Under the pieces are notes generated by a model. It was not told the DNA's origin. It saw nothing but the letters and a program-made list of their open reading frames with translations, and did not search any database. A stretch of DNA of 64,000 nucleotides. Origin: Trujillonella endophytica (lineage in GTDB: Bacteria; Actinomycetota; Actinomycetes; Mycobacteriales; Geodermatophilaceae). Location: the NCBI RefSeq assembly GCF_019799905.1, contig NZ_JABGCI010000001.1, positions 62,001 through 126,000 on the forward strand. The letters run 5' to 3'. Of this stretch, positions 18,861 to 26,830 are shown piece by piece. Positions within the stretch are counted from its first letter, which is position 1. Each line of letters begins with the position of its first letter. The translations under genes were made by a program, and so were the position numbers.

Positions 18861-20480
18861 TCAGATGGGCGCGACGACCGCGCGCTCCACGATCCGGCCC
18901 ACCGGCGTCCCGGCCGGGAGAGTGCCCAGCACAGCCCCCCAGTCGCCGCCCAGCCGGGTGGCGCAGAAGGTGTCGGAGACCGCGGCCGGGGCGTGTCGCA
19001 GCAGCAGCGAGGCCTGCAGGCACAGCGCCAGCAGGCCGGCCACCCGGCGGGCGCGCAGCTCCAGGCCGTCGGGGTCCCGGAGCTCGGCGTGCAGCCGCCG
19101 GACCGCCGCGTCGAGACGCGCGTCGGCGCCGCGGGCCGCCTCCAGCTCCGCGCCCACCGCGGCCAGGGACTCCGCCGAGCGGCCCAGCGCCCGCAGCACG
19201 TCGAGCGCGATGACGTTCCCCGAGCCCTCCCAGATCGAGTTCAGCGGCGCCTGCCGGTAGAGCCGGGGCATCCCCGACTCCTCCACGTAGCCGTTGCCGC
19301 CGAGCACCTCGAGCGCCTCCGCGACGACGCCCGGCGCGCGCTTGCAGACCCAGAACTTCGCCGCGGCCCCGGCCGGCCGCAGGAACGCCGTCTCCCCCGC
19401 GTCGACCGCGGCGGCCAGCCGGATCGCCAGCGCCGTCGCCGCCTCGCTCTCCACGGCCAGGTCGGCCAGCACGTTCTGCATGAGCGGCTGGTCGACCAGC
19501 AGGGCGCCGAACGCCCACCGGTGCCGCGCGTGGTGCAGCGCCTGGGTGAGCGCCGCCCGGATCGTCGCGGCCGACCCGATCACGCAGTCCAGCCGGGTGG
19601 AGTTCACCATCTCGATGATCGTCGGTACGCCTCGCCCCGGCTCCCCCACCGGCCAGGCCGTCGTCCCGTCGAACTCCACCTCGCCGGAGGCGTTCGCCCG
19701 ATCGCCGAGCTTGTCCTTGAGCCGCTGCAGCCGGAAGACGTTGCGGCTGCCGTCGGGCAGCACCCGCGGCACCAGGAAGCAGGAGACGCCCTCCGGCAGC
19801 CGCGCCAGCACGAGGAACAGGTCGCTCATGGGCGCCGAGGTGAACCACTTGTGGCCGGTCAGCGCGTACGAGCCGTCGCCGTTCGGGACGGCGCGGGTGG
19901 TGTTGGAGCGGACGTCGGAGCCGCCCTGCTTCTCCGTCATGCCCATGCCCGCGACCAGCCCGGGCTTGTCCGCCGGCGGCGTGAGGCCGAATGCGTAGCC
20001 CGTGCCGGTCAGCCCCGGCTCGTACACCGCGGCGAGCTCGGGGGCGGCCCGCAGGGCGGGGACGGCGGCGTAGGTCATCGTCACCGGGCAGCCGTGGCCC
20101 ATCTCCACCTGCGTCCACCCCAGGTACCCGACGGCGCGGCGGACGTGCGCGTGCCGCGAGGGGTCCGCCCACGGCGCGCCGGCCAGGCCGTGGGCGAACG
20201 CCGTCCGCATGAGCTCGTGCCAGGCCGGGTGGAACTCGACCTCGTCGATCCGGTTGCCGTAGCGGTCGTGGGTGCGCAGCACCGGGCGGTTCTCGTCGGC
20301 CAGCCGTCCCCACTCGCGGGCCTGCTCGCTGCCGGCGAGCGCGCCGAGACCGGCGAGGGAGTCGAGGGTCGCGGCGTCGGCGTGCCGCACGCACGCCTCG
20401 GCCAGGGCGGCGTCCCCGGCGATCGGGTCGTGGCCGGTCAGCGGGGGCGCCTGGTTGGTGACCTCGTGGGTGCCGCTCAT
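18861..20480 (-). CDS. AidB-like acyl-CoA dehydrogenase
   Basis: The 539-residue flavoprotein belongs to the AidB branch of acyl-CoA dehydrogenases, longer than the typical 380-residue enzyme. MGMTEKQGGSDVRSNTT is the FAD/substrate segment typical of AidB. A C-terminal helical extension follows the usual IWEGSGNVIALDVLRAL motif. In E. coli AidB protects DNA during alkylation stress, but the natural substrate is unclear. There is no Shine-Dalgarno before the ATG, so a leaderless or poorly translated message is possible. A perfect parS-like palindrome lies 23 bases upstream of the start codon. Confidence 0.9.
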   Translation of the reverse strand: MSGTHEVTNQAPPLTGHDPIAGDAALAEACVRHADAATLDSLAGLGALAGSEQAREWGRLADENRPVLRTHDRYGNRIDEVEFHPAWHELMRTAFAHGLAGAPWADPSRHAHVRRAVGYLGWTQVEMGHGCPVTMTYAAVPALRAAPELAAVYEPGLTGTGYAFGLTPPADKPGLVAGMGMTEKQGGSDVRSNTTRAVPNGDGSYALTGHKWFTSAPMSDLFLVLARLPEGVSCFLVPRVLPDGSRNVFRLQRLKDKLGDRANASGEVEFDGTTAWPVGEPGRGVPTIIEMVNSTRLDCVIGSAATIRAALTQALHHARHRWAFGALLVDQPLMQNVLADLAVESEAATALAIRLAAAVDAGETAFLRPAGAAAKFWVCKRAPGVVAEALEVLGGNGYVEESGMPRLYRQAPLNSIWEGSGNVIALDVLRALGRSAESLAAVGAELEAARGADARLDAAVRRLHAELRDPDGLELRARRVAGLLALCLQASLLLRHAPAAVSDTFCATRLGGDWGAVLGTLPAGTPVGRIVERAVVAPI

Positions 20481-20502
20481 GGGGAGGACGGTAGGAGGGG
20501 CC

Positions 20503-20522
20503 GGGGTTCCACGTGGAACCCC
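20503..20522. promoter_or_regulatory. parS-like ParB-binding palindrome (site 1)
   Basis: A perfect 20-bp palindrome whose core GTTCCACGTGGAAC (20506-20519) differs from the bacterial parS consensus GTTTCACGTGAAAC at only two symmetric positions. It fills the gap between the aidB-like start and the SRPBCC stop. The same 14-mer recurs at 40211-40224. ParB loads at such sites to organise the origin region for segregation. Confidence 0.8.
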
Positions 20523-20909
20523 TCAGCGCACCAGCCGCCGGATCGCCCACTGCTCGAGCGGCGCGTACGCCAGGACGACGGGCGCGGGGCCGGAGGTGCG
20601 CAGGCCGGTGGTGGCGCCGCCGTCGGGGCCCGGGGCCACCCAGTGGTCCAGGTGCACCCGGACGGGTCCGGCCGCCACGGTCCAGGACCACGAGCGGGCC
20701 GCCGGGTCGACCGCCTCGATGGTGAAGGGCAGCCGCACCCCGAGGGGTCCGCGCACCCAGCCGCGGGCGCCGGTGGTCAGGACCCGCTGCGCGCAGTCGA
20801 CGCCGGTGATCTGCGGCGCCCACTCCGACCACCGGTCCAGCAGCTCGTACCGCGCCCACACCTCGTCCGGGGGCAGCGGACCCGTCGCGTGCAGCGTCGT
20901 CGTCGTCAT
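20523..20909 (-). CDS. SRPBCC-superfamily small protein
   Basis: A 128-residue protein with the helix-grip fold pattern of the START/polyketide-cyclase superfamily. WARYELLDRWSEWAPQITGV near the start and a C-terminal amphipathic helix (LAYAPLEQWAIRRLV) are typical. It probably binds a small hydrophobic ligand; no enzymatic residues can be assigned. The ATG overlaps the end of cinA by three bases (cinA ends at 20906), so it is co-transcribed with cinA. The stop directly touches the parS-like palindrome. Confidence 0.75.
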   Translation of the reverse strand: MTTTTLHATGPLPPDEVWARYELLDRWSEWAPQITGVDCAQRVLTTGARGWVRGPLGVRLPFTIEAVDPAARSWSWTVAAGPVRVHLDHWVAPGPDGGATTGLRTSGPAPVVLAYAPLEQWAIRRLVR

Positions 20910-22189
20910 GCCGGGGGCCCGCCGAGGAGCAGCTCGCGGAGCATCTGCATCGCGAGGACGACGGAGCGCTCCCGCACCGCCGACCGCGACCCGGGCAGCC
21001 GCACCGACCGCGCCACCACGCCGTCCGGACCCGCGGCGCACAGGTGCACGGTGCCCACCGGCTTGTCCGCCGTCCCCCCGCCCGGCCCGGCGACGCCGGT
21101 GATGCCGACACCCACGTCCGCGCCGAAGCGTGCCCGGGCGCCGTCGGCCAGGGCGCGGGCCACCTGCGGGCTCACCGCGCCGTGCTCGGCCAGCATCGCC
21201 GCCGGGACGTCGGCCATCGCCTCCTTGGCCGAGTTCGCGTACGCGGTGACCCCGCCCAGCACCCAGGCCGAGGAGCCGGGACGCTCGGTCAGCCGGCCGA
21301 CGAGCAGCCCGCCGGTGCACGACTCGGCGGTGGCGATGGTGCGTCCCTGGGACTCCAGCGCACCGGCGACGAGGTCGTCGAGGGTCGGCCCGGTCGAGAA
21401 CACCGTGTCCCCGTACTCCTCGGCGAGCAGGGCGGCGAGCCGGTCGTAGGCCAGCTGGGCATCCGGGCCGAACCGGGTGACGATCTCCAGCTCGCCGTCG
21501 CGCAGGCAGGTGGTGATCTCCAGGCCGGCCAGCTCCGCGTCGTGGTCGCGCAGGGTGGCGGCGAGCTGGGCCTCCAGGGTCCCCCACAGCCGGACCGTCT
21601 CCTGCCGCAGCTCCGCGCCCGCCGCGAGGACCCCGGCCACCGGTCCGGCGGCCAGCACGGCCGGCCACATGCCCTGCAGCTCCGGTGGCGGACCGGGGAG
21701 GACGACGACCGGCGGGCCGCTGCGCCCCTCCGCCGGGAGGACGACGAGCCCGGGCGCCGTCCCGACCGGCTCCAGCACCGTCGCGCCGTCGGGCACCCGA
21801 GCCTGCTTGGCGACGCCGGCGGCCTGCGCCTCCGGGTCGACCCGCCAGCCGCGCCGGGCGGTCAGCCGCGCGACGATCGCCGCGATCCGCGACTCCAGCT
21901 CCGGGTCGACGGCCGACGGGCGGCCGTGCCAGTCGCCGACCACCTGCGCGGTGAGGTCGTCGGCGGTGGGGCCCAGGCCGCCCGAGGTGATCAGCAGGTC
22001 GGTGCCGGACCCGGCGAGGAAGTCCAGGGCGGCCCGCAGGTCCTCGGGGCGGTCGCCCACGACCACGACCGCGGCCACGTCGACCCCGCGCTGCCGCAGC
22101 TGCTCGGCCAGCCAGGGGCCGTTGCGGTCGGCCACCCGGCCGGTGAGCACCTCGGTGCCCGTGACGACGATGCCCGCGCGTGTACCCAC
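20906..22189 (-). CDS. cinA: CinA-family protein (nicotinamide-nucleotide amidase)
   Basis: The 427-residue protein has both CinA domains. The N-terminal MoCF-like domain shows TGTEVLTGRVADRN and ITSGGLGPTADDLT. The C-terminal NMN-deamidase (PncC) domain shows ATAESCTGGLLVGRLT, YANSAKEAM and GVAGPGGGTADKPVGTVH. Function is expected in the pyridine-nucleotide cycle, hydrolysing NMN to NaMN. The GTG at 22189 is the first start of the conserved sequence and has no clear ribosome-binding site. Two Ser/Thr kinase genes lie directly upstream on the same strand. Confidence 0.92.
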   Translation of the reverse strand: MGTRAGIVVTGTEVLTGRVADRNGPWLAEQLRQRGVDVAAVVVVGDRPEDLRAALDFLAGSGTDLLITSGGLGPTADDLTAQVVGDWHGRPSAVDPELESRIAAIVARLTARRGWRVDPEAQAAGVAKQARVPDGATVLEPVGTAPGLVVLPAEGRSGPPVVVLPGPPPELQGMWPAVLAAGPVAGVLAAGAELRQETVRLWGTLEAQLAATLRDHDAELAGLEITTCLRDGELEIVTRFGPDAQLAYDRLAALLAEEYGDTVFSTGPTLDDLVAGALESQGRTIATAESCTGGLLVGRLTERPGSSAWVLGGVTAYANSAKEAMADVPAAMLAEHGAVSPQVARALADGARARFGADVGVGITGVAGPGGGTADKPVGTVHLCAAGPDGVVARSVRLPGSRSAVRERSVVLAMQMLRELLLGGPPA

Positions 22190-22237
22190 GGGTCGACCAT
22201 AGGAGGACTTGGCCGCACCGGCCCGCCTGCGGAGACG

Positions 22238-23767
22238 TCAGCCCCGGCCGTTCCCGTTCCCGTTGCCGTTGCCGTTCCCGCCGGCGTTCCCGTTCCCGCC
22301 GCCGTTGCCGTTGCCGTTGCCGCCGGCGTTCTGGCTGCCGCCGGCGTTCCCGTCGCCGTCCCCGCCTCCCGCGCCACCGGCCGCGGTCCCGCCGGAGGCC
22401 GGCGCCGGCGGAGCCGGCTCGGGCGCGGGCACGGCCGGTGAGGGGGGCACGGGCGACGCGGCGAGCGTCCCCGGCACGACCGCGGTCCCGGGGGCGGGAG
22501 CCGTCCCCGGAGCCGGAGCCGGAGCGGGGGCGACCGCCACCGTGAGGGTGACCAGCGTGCCCGCGGGGAGCACACCGGCCGGCCCGACCGCCGTCACCGA
22601 CCCGGGGGCGGTGGCCGCGGTCTCCTCCGTCTCCCGCGTCACCAGCAGGCCGCGGCCCACGAGCTCGGCCTCCACCTCGTCGGCCGGGCGCCCGACGAAC
22701 TCCCCTGCCGTCACCTCGACCCCCGGTTCCGCCTCCTCCGGCACGTCGCTGTCGACGGCCGCCGCGGGCGGCAGGACGGTGTCCGCCCCGGTCGTCAGGT
22801 GCAGCAGGCCCACGCCGAGGCCGACACCGACCAGCAGGGTGGTCAGCGGTGCCACGAGCCGGCGCCCGCGGCCGGGCCGGGGGGCCGGCAGCGACAGCAC
22901 CTGCGTCGGGCGCACGGGGACCGGGGCGAGCCGGCGGCCGGCGCGCACGTCGGCGACCGCGTCGCGCACCGCCGCGCCGTCCGGCAGACGGTCGGCGGGG
23001 TCCTTGGCCAGCGTCCGGTCCACCAGCCGGCGCACGTTCGCGGGCACGTCGTCGGGCAACGGGGCGGGGGTCTCGCGGATCTGGCGCAGCGCGATCTGCA
23101 CCGGGTTGTCGCCGTCGAACGCGCGCTGCCCGGCCAGGCACTCGTAGGCCACCATGCCGAGGGAGTAGACGTCGCTGGCCGGGGTCGCGTGGTGCCCCGC
23201 GGCCTGCTCGGGCGACAGGTAGCAGGCCGTGCCGACGACCTGCCCGGTGCGCGTGAGCGGGGCGCTGGTGGCGGTCCACGCGATGCCGAAGTCGGTGATG
23301 CGGACGACGCCGTCGGCGCCGAGGAGGACGTTGCCCGGCTTGACGTCGCGGTGGACCACCCCCGCGGCGTGCGCCGCGGCCAGGGCAGCCGCGGTCTGGT
23401 CGACGACGTCGAGCACCACCTCCAACGGCGGCCTCGGCTCGCGCGCCAGCCGGTCGGCCAGCGACTCGCCCTCGACGAGCTCCATCACCAGGTAGGCCGA
23501 AAGCTCGCCGTCCGGGCCGGGGGCCTCGCCGTAGTCGTGCAGCGCCGCGATGTTGCGGTGCACCAGCCGGGCCGAGACCTGCGCCTCGGCGCGGAACCGG
23601 GCCAGGGAGACGGCGTCGTCGGTGTACTCGCTGCGCAGCAGCTTGACGGCCACCGTGCGGTCCAGCCGCCGGTCGTGGGCCCGCCAGACGCGGCCCATGC
23701 CGCCGGTGGCCAGCAGCTGCTGCAGCTCGTAGCGGTCCCCGAGGACGCGACGGACCGGTCCACCCAC
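22238..23767 (-). CDS. PASTA-type Ser/Thr protein kinase with Gly/Asn-rich tail
   Basis: A 509-residue membrane kinase. Kinase motifs are LATGGMGRVW, VAVKLL (catalytic Lys), VVHRDVKPGN, ITDFGIAW and YLSPEQA. A single transmembrane helix (LVAPLTTLLVGVGLGVGLLHL) follows near residue 320, then one PASTA-like domain (GEFVGRPADEVEAELVGRGL), a Pro/Ala-rich linker and a C-terminus of about 40 mostly Gly and Asn residues. The GTG at 23767 has GGGAG eight bases upstream. It follows a paralogous kinase with a 105-bp gap and precedes cinA. The extracellular Gly/Asn tail is unusual for this family. Confidence 0.88.
   Translation of the reverse strand: MGGPVRRVLGDRYELQQLLATGGMGRVWRAHDRRLDRTVAVKLLRSEYTDDAVSLARFRAEAQVSARLVHRNIAALHDYGEAPGPDGELSAYLVMELVEGESLADRLAREPRPPLEVVLDVVDQTAAALAAAHAAGVVHRDVKPGNVLLGADGVVRITDFGIAWTATSAPLTRTGQVVGTACYLSPEQAAGHHATPASDVYSLGMVAYECLAGQRAFDGDNPVQIALRQIRETPAPLPDDVPANVRRLVDRTLAKDPADRLPDGAAVRDAVADVRAGRRLAPVPVRPTQVLSLPAPRPGRGRRLVAPLTTLLVGVGLGVGLLHLTTGADTVLPPAAAVDSDVPEEAEPGVEVTAGEFVGRPADEVEAELVGRGLLVTRETEETAATAPGSVTAVGPAGVLPAGTLVTLTVAVAPAPAPAPGTAPAPGTAVVPGTLAASPVPPSPAVPAPEPAPPAPASGGTAAGGAGGGDGDGNAGGSQNAGGNGNGNGGGNGNAGGNGNGNGNGNGRG
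22241..22363 (-). repeat. Gly-Asn repeat encoding the kinase tail
   Basis: About 41 codons, mostly alternating GGC/GGG and AAC with a few Ala, Asp, Ser and Gln, seen on the plus strand as a run of CCGTTGCCGTTCCCG-like units. Near-identical six-base units favour slippage, so length is likely to vary between strains. Confidence 0.85.
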
Positions 23768-23872
23768 TCCGCAGACTCCCGTCGTCCGTCCCCGTTCCGG
23801 GCCATGGTGCCCCCGGGAGGGTCGGCGGGAAACGCGGGACCGGCTCGGGCGGCGCGGAACCACCCGACCGGG

Positions 23873-25465
23873 TCAGGGGGTCGCGGTCGCGGTGGTGCCC
23901 GGCGGGGTCTCGGCCGTGGTCGTCGGAGGCGTGGTGGTGACACTGGGCGAGGCGGTGTCCGTGGGCGTCGCCGTGGGCGTGGTCGTCGGCCCCGGGGTGG
24001 TCGGGGCCGACGACCCGGACGCCGTGGGCTCGGCGGTCGCGGGAGGCTCGGCGGACGTCGGCGGTGCCGGGGGGACGACCTCGCCGACCGGCGGCTCGGG
24101 GTCGTCTCCGCCGGCCACGGTCACGCCGCCGGTCCCGGCACCGGTCCCGCCACCGCCGGTGGGACGGTCGTCGTCCTCCTCGGGCGCGACGGCGTACCAG
24201 AGCCTGACGTCGTCCCCCTGCTCGAGTTCCCGGCCGGTGGGCTCCAGCCGGGTCACCGTGCCGGGCTCGACGTCGTCGGTGATCTGGGGGAGGCGGTAGA
24301 CGCTGAGGCCGAGGGCGGAGAGCTCGGCGGCGACGTCCTCGACCGGCCGGCCCACGTAGTTCCCGGCGGACAGGACGAGGGTGCCCGCCTCCTGGGTCTG
24401 CGCGACGGCGACCGGGGTCGACGGGGGCGGCCCGGACAGCGCGAGGAACACCCCCGCAGCGGCGGCCGCGCCGAGCAGCAGCGCGATCAGCGGGACCAGC
24501 AGCGCGGCGGCCCGGCGCCGGGCCGGCGGCGGCGGGGTACGGAGCGCCGGAGCCGGGTCGCCGGGCGCCGGGGGCGGCGGCGCGAGCGGCGCCGCGCGCA
24601 GGCCGGTGTCGCCCACCCCGGCGGCCGGCATCCGCCCGGCCCGGGCGTCCGCGATCGCCGCGCCGAAGGCCGCCCCGTCGGGCATGCGGGCGGCGGGGTC
24701 CTTGGCGAGCGCGCGGCTGACGAGCGCCCGGACCTCGAGCGGGAGCTCGGCGGACAGCGGCTCCGGCTCCTCCCGCAGCTGCTTGAGCGCGATGGTGACG
24801 GCGTTGTCCCCGTCGAACGCCGGGCGGCCGGCCAGGCACTCGTAGCCGACCAGCCCCAGCGCGTAGACGTCGCTGGCGGGGGTGGCCAGCCGCCCCTCGG
24901 CCTGCTCCGGCGAGAGGTACTGCGGGGTCCCGATGACCTGGCCGGTGCGGGTGAGCGGCACGCTGCCGGCCGACCAGGCGATGCCGAAGTCGGTGATCTT
25001 CACGCTGCCGTCGGGGCCGACCAGGATGTTGCCGGGCTTCACGTCGCGGTGGACCAGCCCGACCCGGTGCGCCTCGGCCAGGGCGGCGGCCGTCTGCTGC
25101 AGCACCGACAGGGTGCTCTCGGTGTCCAGCCGGCCCTCGCGGCGCAGCACCGCCGAGAGCGGCTCGCCCTCGACGAGCTCCATGACCAGGTAGGCCAGCG
25201 TCTCGCCGTGCTCCGACTGCGTCTCCCCGTAGTCGAAGACGCCGGCGATGTTGGGGTGCGAGAGGCCGGCGGCGTGCTGCGCCTCGGCGCGGAAGCGCGC
25301 GAGGAAGGTCGGGTCGCCGGTGTACTCGCTGCGCAGCACCTTCACGGCGACCGGCCGGCCCAGCAGCACGTCGGTGCCGCGCCAGACCTGGCCCATGCCA
25401 CCGGAGGCGATCAGCGTGCCGAGCTCGTACCGCTCGCCCACGTCCCGCCGCCCCGGCTCCACCAC
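23873..25465 (-). CDS. PASTA-type Ser/Thr protein kinase
   Basis: A 530-residue receptor-like kinase: N-terminal kinase domain (IASGGMGQVWRG, VAVKVL with Lys about 42, LVHRDVKPGN, ITDFGIAW, YLSPEQA), a transmembrane helix near residue 345 (LLVPLIALLLGAAAAAGVFLAL), one PASTA-like domain (GNYVGRPVEDVAAELSALGL), and a Thr/Pro/Ser-rich extracellular tail. It is closely similar to the kinase immediately downstream and to PknA at 52856, suggesting duplication. Adjacent in-frame GTG codons at 25465 and 25462 are both possible starts; GAGGGG lies in front. The ligand is unknown. Confidence 0.88.
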   Translation of the reverse strand: MVEPGRRDVGERYELGTLIASGGMGQVWRGTDVLLGRPVAVKVLRSEYTGDPTFLARFRAEAQHAAGLSHPNIAGVFDYGETQSEHGETLAYLVMELVEGEPLSAVLRREGRLDTESTLSVLQQTAAALAEAHRVGLVHRDVKPGNILVGPDGSVKITDFGIAWSAGSVPLTRTGQVIGTPQYLSPEQAEGRLATPASDVYALGLVGYECLAGRPAFDGDNAVTIALKQLREEPEPLSAELPLEVRALVSRALAKDPAARMPDGAAFGAAIADARAGRMPAAGVGDTGLRAAPLAPPPPAPGDPAPALRTPPPPARRRAAALLVPLIALLLGAAAAAGVFLALSGPPPSTPVAVAQTQEAGTLVLSAGNYVGRPVEDVAAELSALGLSVYRLPQITDDVEPGTVTRLEPTGRELEQGDDVRLWYAVAPEEDDDRPTGGGGTGAGTGGVTVAGGDDPEPPVGEVVPPAPPTSAEPPATAEPTASGSSAPTTPGPTTTPTATPTDTASPSVTTTPPTTTAETPPGTTATATP

Positions 25466-25868
25466 CGTGGTCCCCCTCGCCAACTGCCTCGTGCACGATC
25501 GGGAGGCGCCGGTGCCCTGTCCACCGGTGTCCACGCCCGCTCGCCCTCACACATCCTCCCAGGCGACGGCAACCCCCCGGTCGGACCCTCCCGCCCCGGG
25601 GGACGACCCCCCGTGCCCGGGGGCGCGCCCCCACCGGGCGGCGTCGTCGCGCACGCCCGGCGGGCAGGCGAACACGGCCGAGGAGGCCTGCGGTCCACCT
25701 CCTGTCGCGCGGTCGATCCAGGCGGTGCCCGCGACCGCCCGGCGGAGAGCGGCGGACGTTGCGGCGACGTTGCAGCGGCCAACCGTCGTCGCCGCAGGCC
25801 CTTGCCCCGGTCCCCGCCGGGCTGTGACCGTGGACACATCCACTGCGCTCGACGACGAGGAGATCGAC
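25466..25868. other. Divergent promoter region between kinase and cyclase operons
   Basis: This 403-bp stretch holds no gene I can support. It contains an 8-bp direct repeat GACGTTGC (25755-25762 and 25766-25773, 11-bp period, one helical turn), which could be a regulator site for the catabolic operon that starts at 25869. An in-frame GTG at about 25827 could extend the cyclase, but the Shine-Dalgarno favours 25869. Confidence 0.45.
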
Positions 25869-26822
25869 GTGCCCGACGTTCCCGACATGACCGAGGTCCT
25901 GGCCGACTCCCCGACCAACTGGGGGAAGTGGGGTGCCGACGACGAGCTCGGCTCGCTGAACTACCTGACCGCCGACGAGGTCATGCGGGGGATCCGCCAC
26001 GTGCGCCAGGGGAAGGTGTTCACCCTGCAGCGGCTGATCGGCGACCCGAAGGGCGACCCGGTGTGGCCCGGCCGCACCCCCGCCGAGCGCACCCAGGTCC
26101 TCGACGAGTCCACGTGGGACTCCCCCGACGCCCCGCAGTTCCCCGGCGGCCTGCACTACGCCGACGACAAGATCAACGCGTTCCTGCAGGGCTCCACGCA
26201 GTACGACGCGCTCGGTCACGTCTGGTACGGCGGCAAGATCTGGAACGGCTTCGACGCCCGCACCACGGTCGGCGGCATGGACAAGGCCAGCGTCGAGCCG
26301 ATCGCGCAGCGCGGCGTGGTGGGCCGCGGCATCCTGCTGGACATGGCCCGCTTCCGCGGGAAGCCGACCCTGGACAAGGGCGAGACGTTCACCCACGAGG
26401 ACCTGCTGGCCTGCGCCGAGGCCCAGGGCGTGACGATCGAGAAGCGCGACGTCCTGGTGATCCGGACCAACTTCCTGCAGCTGTTCCACGAGCAGGGCGA
26501 GGCCTTCTACGAGGGCTTCAACGAGCCGGGCCTCGTCTACAGCCCCGAGCTGGTGCGCTGGTTCCAGGACATGGAGATCCCCAACCTGGCCACCGACACC
26601 ATCGCCAACGAGGTCACCTACGACCCGAACAACGGCACCGCGCTGCCCCTGCACTGCGCCCTGATGCGCAACCTGGGCGTCGCGCTCACCGAGATCTGCG
26701 ACCTCGAGGCGCTGGCCGCCGACTGTGCCGAGGACCGGCAGTACACGTTCCTGTGGGCCGCCGCCCCGCTCAAGGTCCACCTGGCCGCCGGCTCGCCGGC
26801 GAACCCGCTGGCCATCAAGTAG
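25869..26822 (+). CDS. Cyclase-family (kynurenine-formamidase-like) metal hydrolase
   Basis: The 317-residue protein belongs to the cyclase superfamily (PF04199). The metal-site region reads QGSTQYDALGH where the canonical HxGTHxDxxxH would stand, so the first two His are replaced while Asp and the last His remain; this form defines a known subfamily of larger cyclases. NWGKWGADDELGSLNYLT at the N-terminus is typical of that branch. The GTG at 25869 has GAGGAG six bases upstream. It heads an operon with an acyl-CoA ligase eight bases downstream, so ring opening or amide hydrolysis before CoA activation is plausible. Confidence 0.85.
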   Translation: MPDVPDMTEVLADSPTNWGKWGADDELGSLNYLTADEVMRGIRHVRQGKVFTLQRLIGDPKGDPVWPGRTPAERTQVLDESTWDSPDAPQFPGGLHYADDKINAFLQGSTQYDALGHVWYGGKIWNGFDARTTVGGMDKASVEPIAQRGVVGRGILLDMARFRGKPTLDKGETFTHEDLLACAEAQGVTIEKRDVLVIRTNFLQLFHEQGEAFYEGFNEPGLVYSPELVRWFQDMEIPNLATDTIANEVTYDPNNGTALPLHCALMRNLGVALTEICDLEALAADCAEDRQYTFLWAAAPLKVHLAAGSPANPLAIK

Positions 26823-26830
26823 GCGTCGTC

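Noticed and set aside
22241-22363. Gly/Asn repeat as a CRISPR or minisatellite array
   Set aside because: Units are in frame within a kinase gene, have no spacers, and form a protein tail.
26104-26120. CACGTG-centred near-palindrome inside the cyclase gene as a third parS
   Set aside because: The flanks (GAGTC/GGACTC) do not match the GTTC/GAAC arms of the two good sites, and it lies in a coding region with no other support.
20523-26780. Very long open frame on the minus strand running through several genes
   Set aside because: At this GC content stops are rare in non-coding frames. Only the first 387 bases are a real gene (SRPBCC); the rest is Arg/Gly/Pro-rich shadow of cinA and the kinases.
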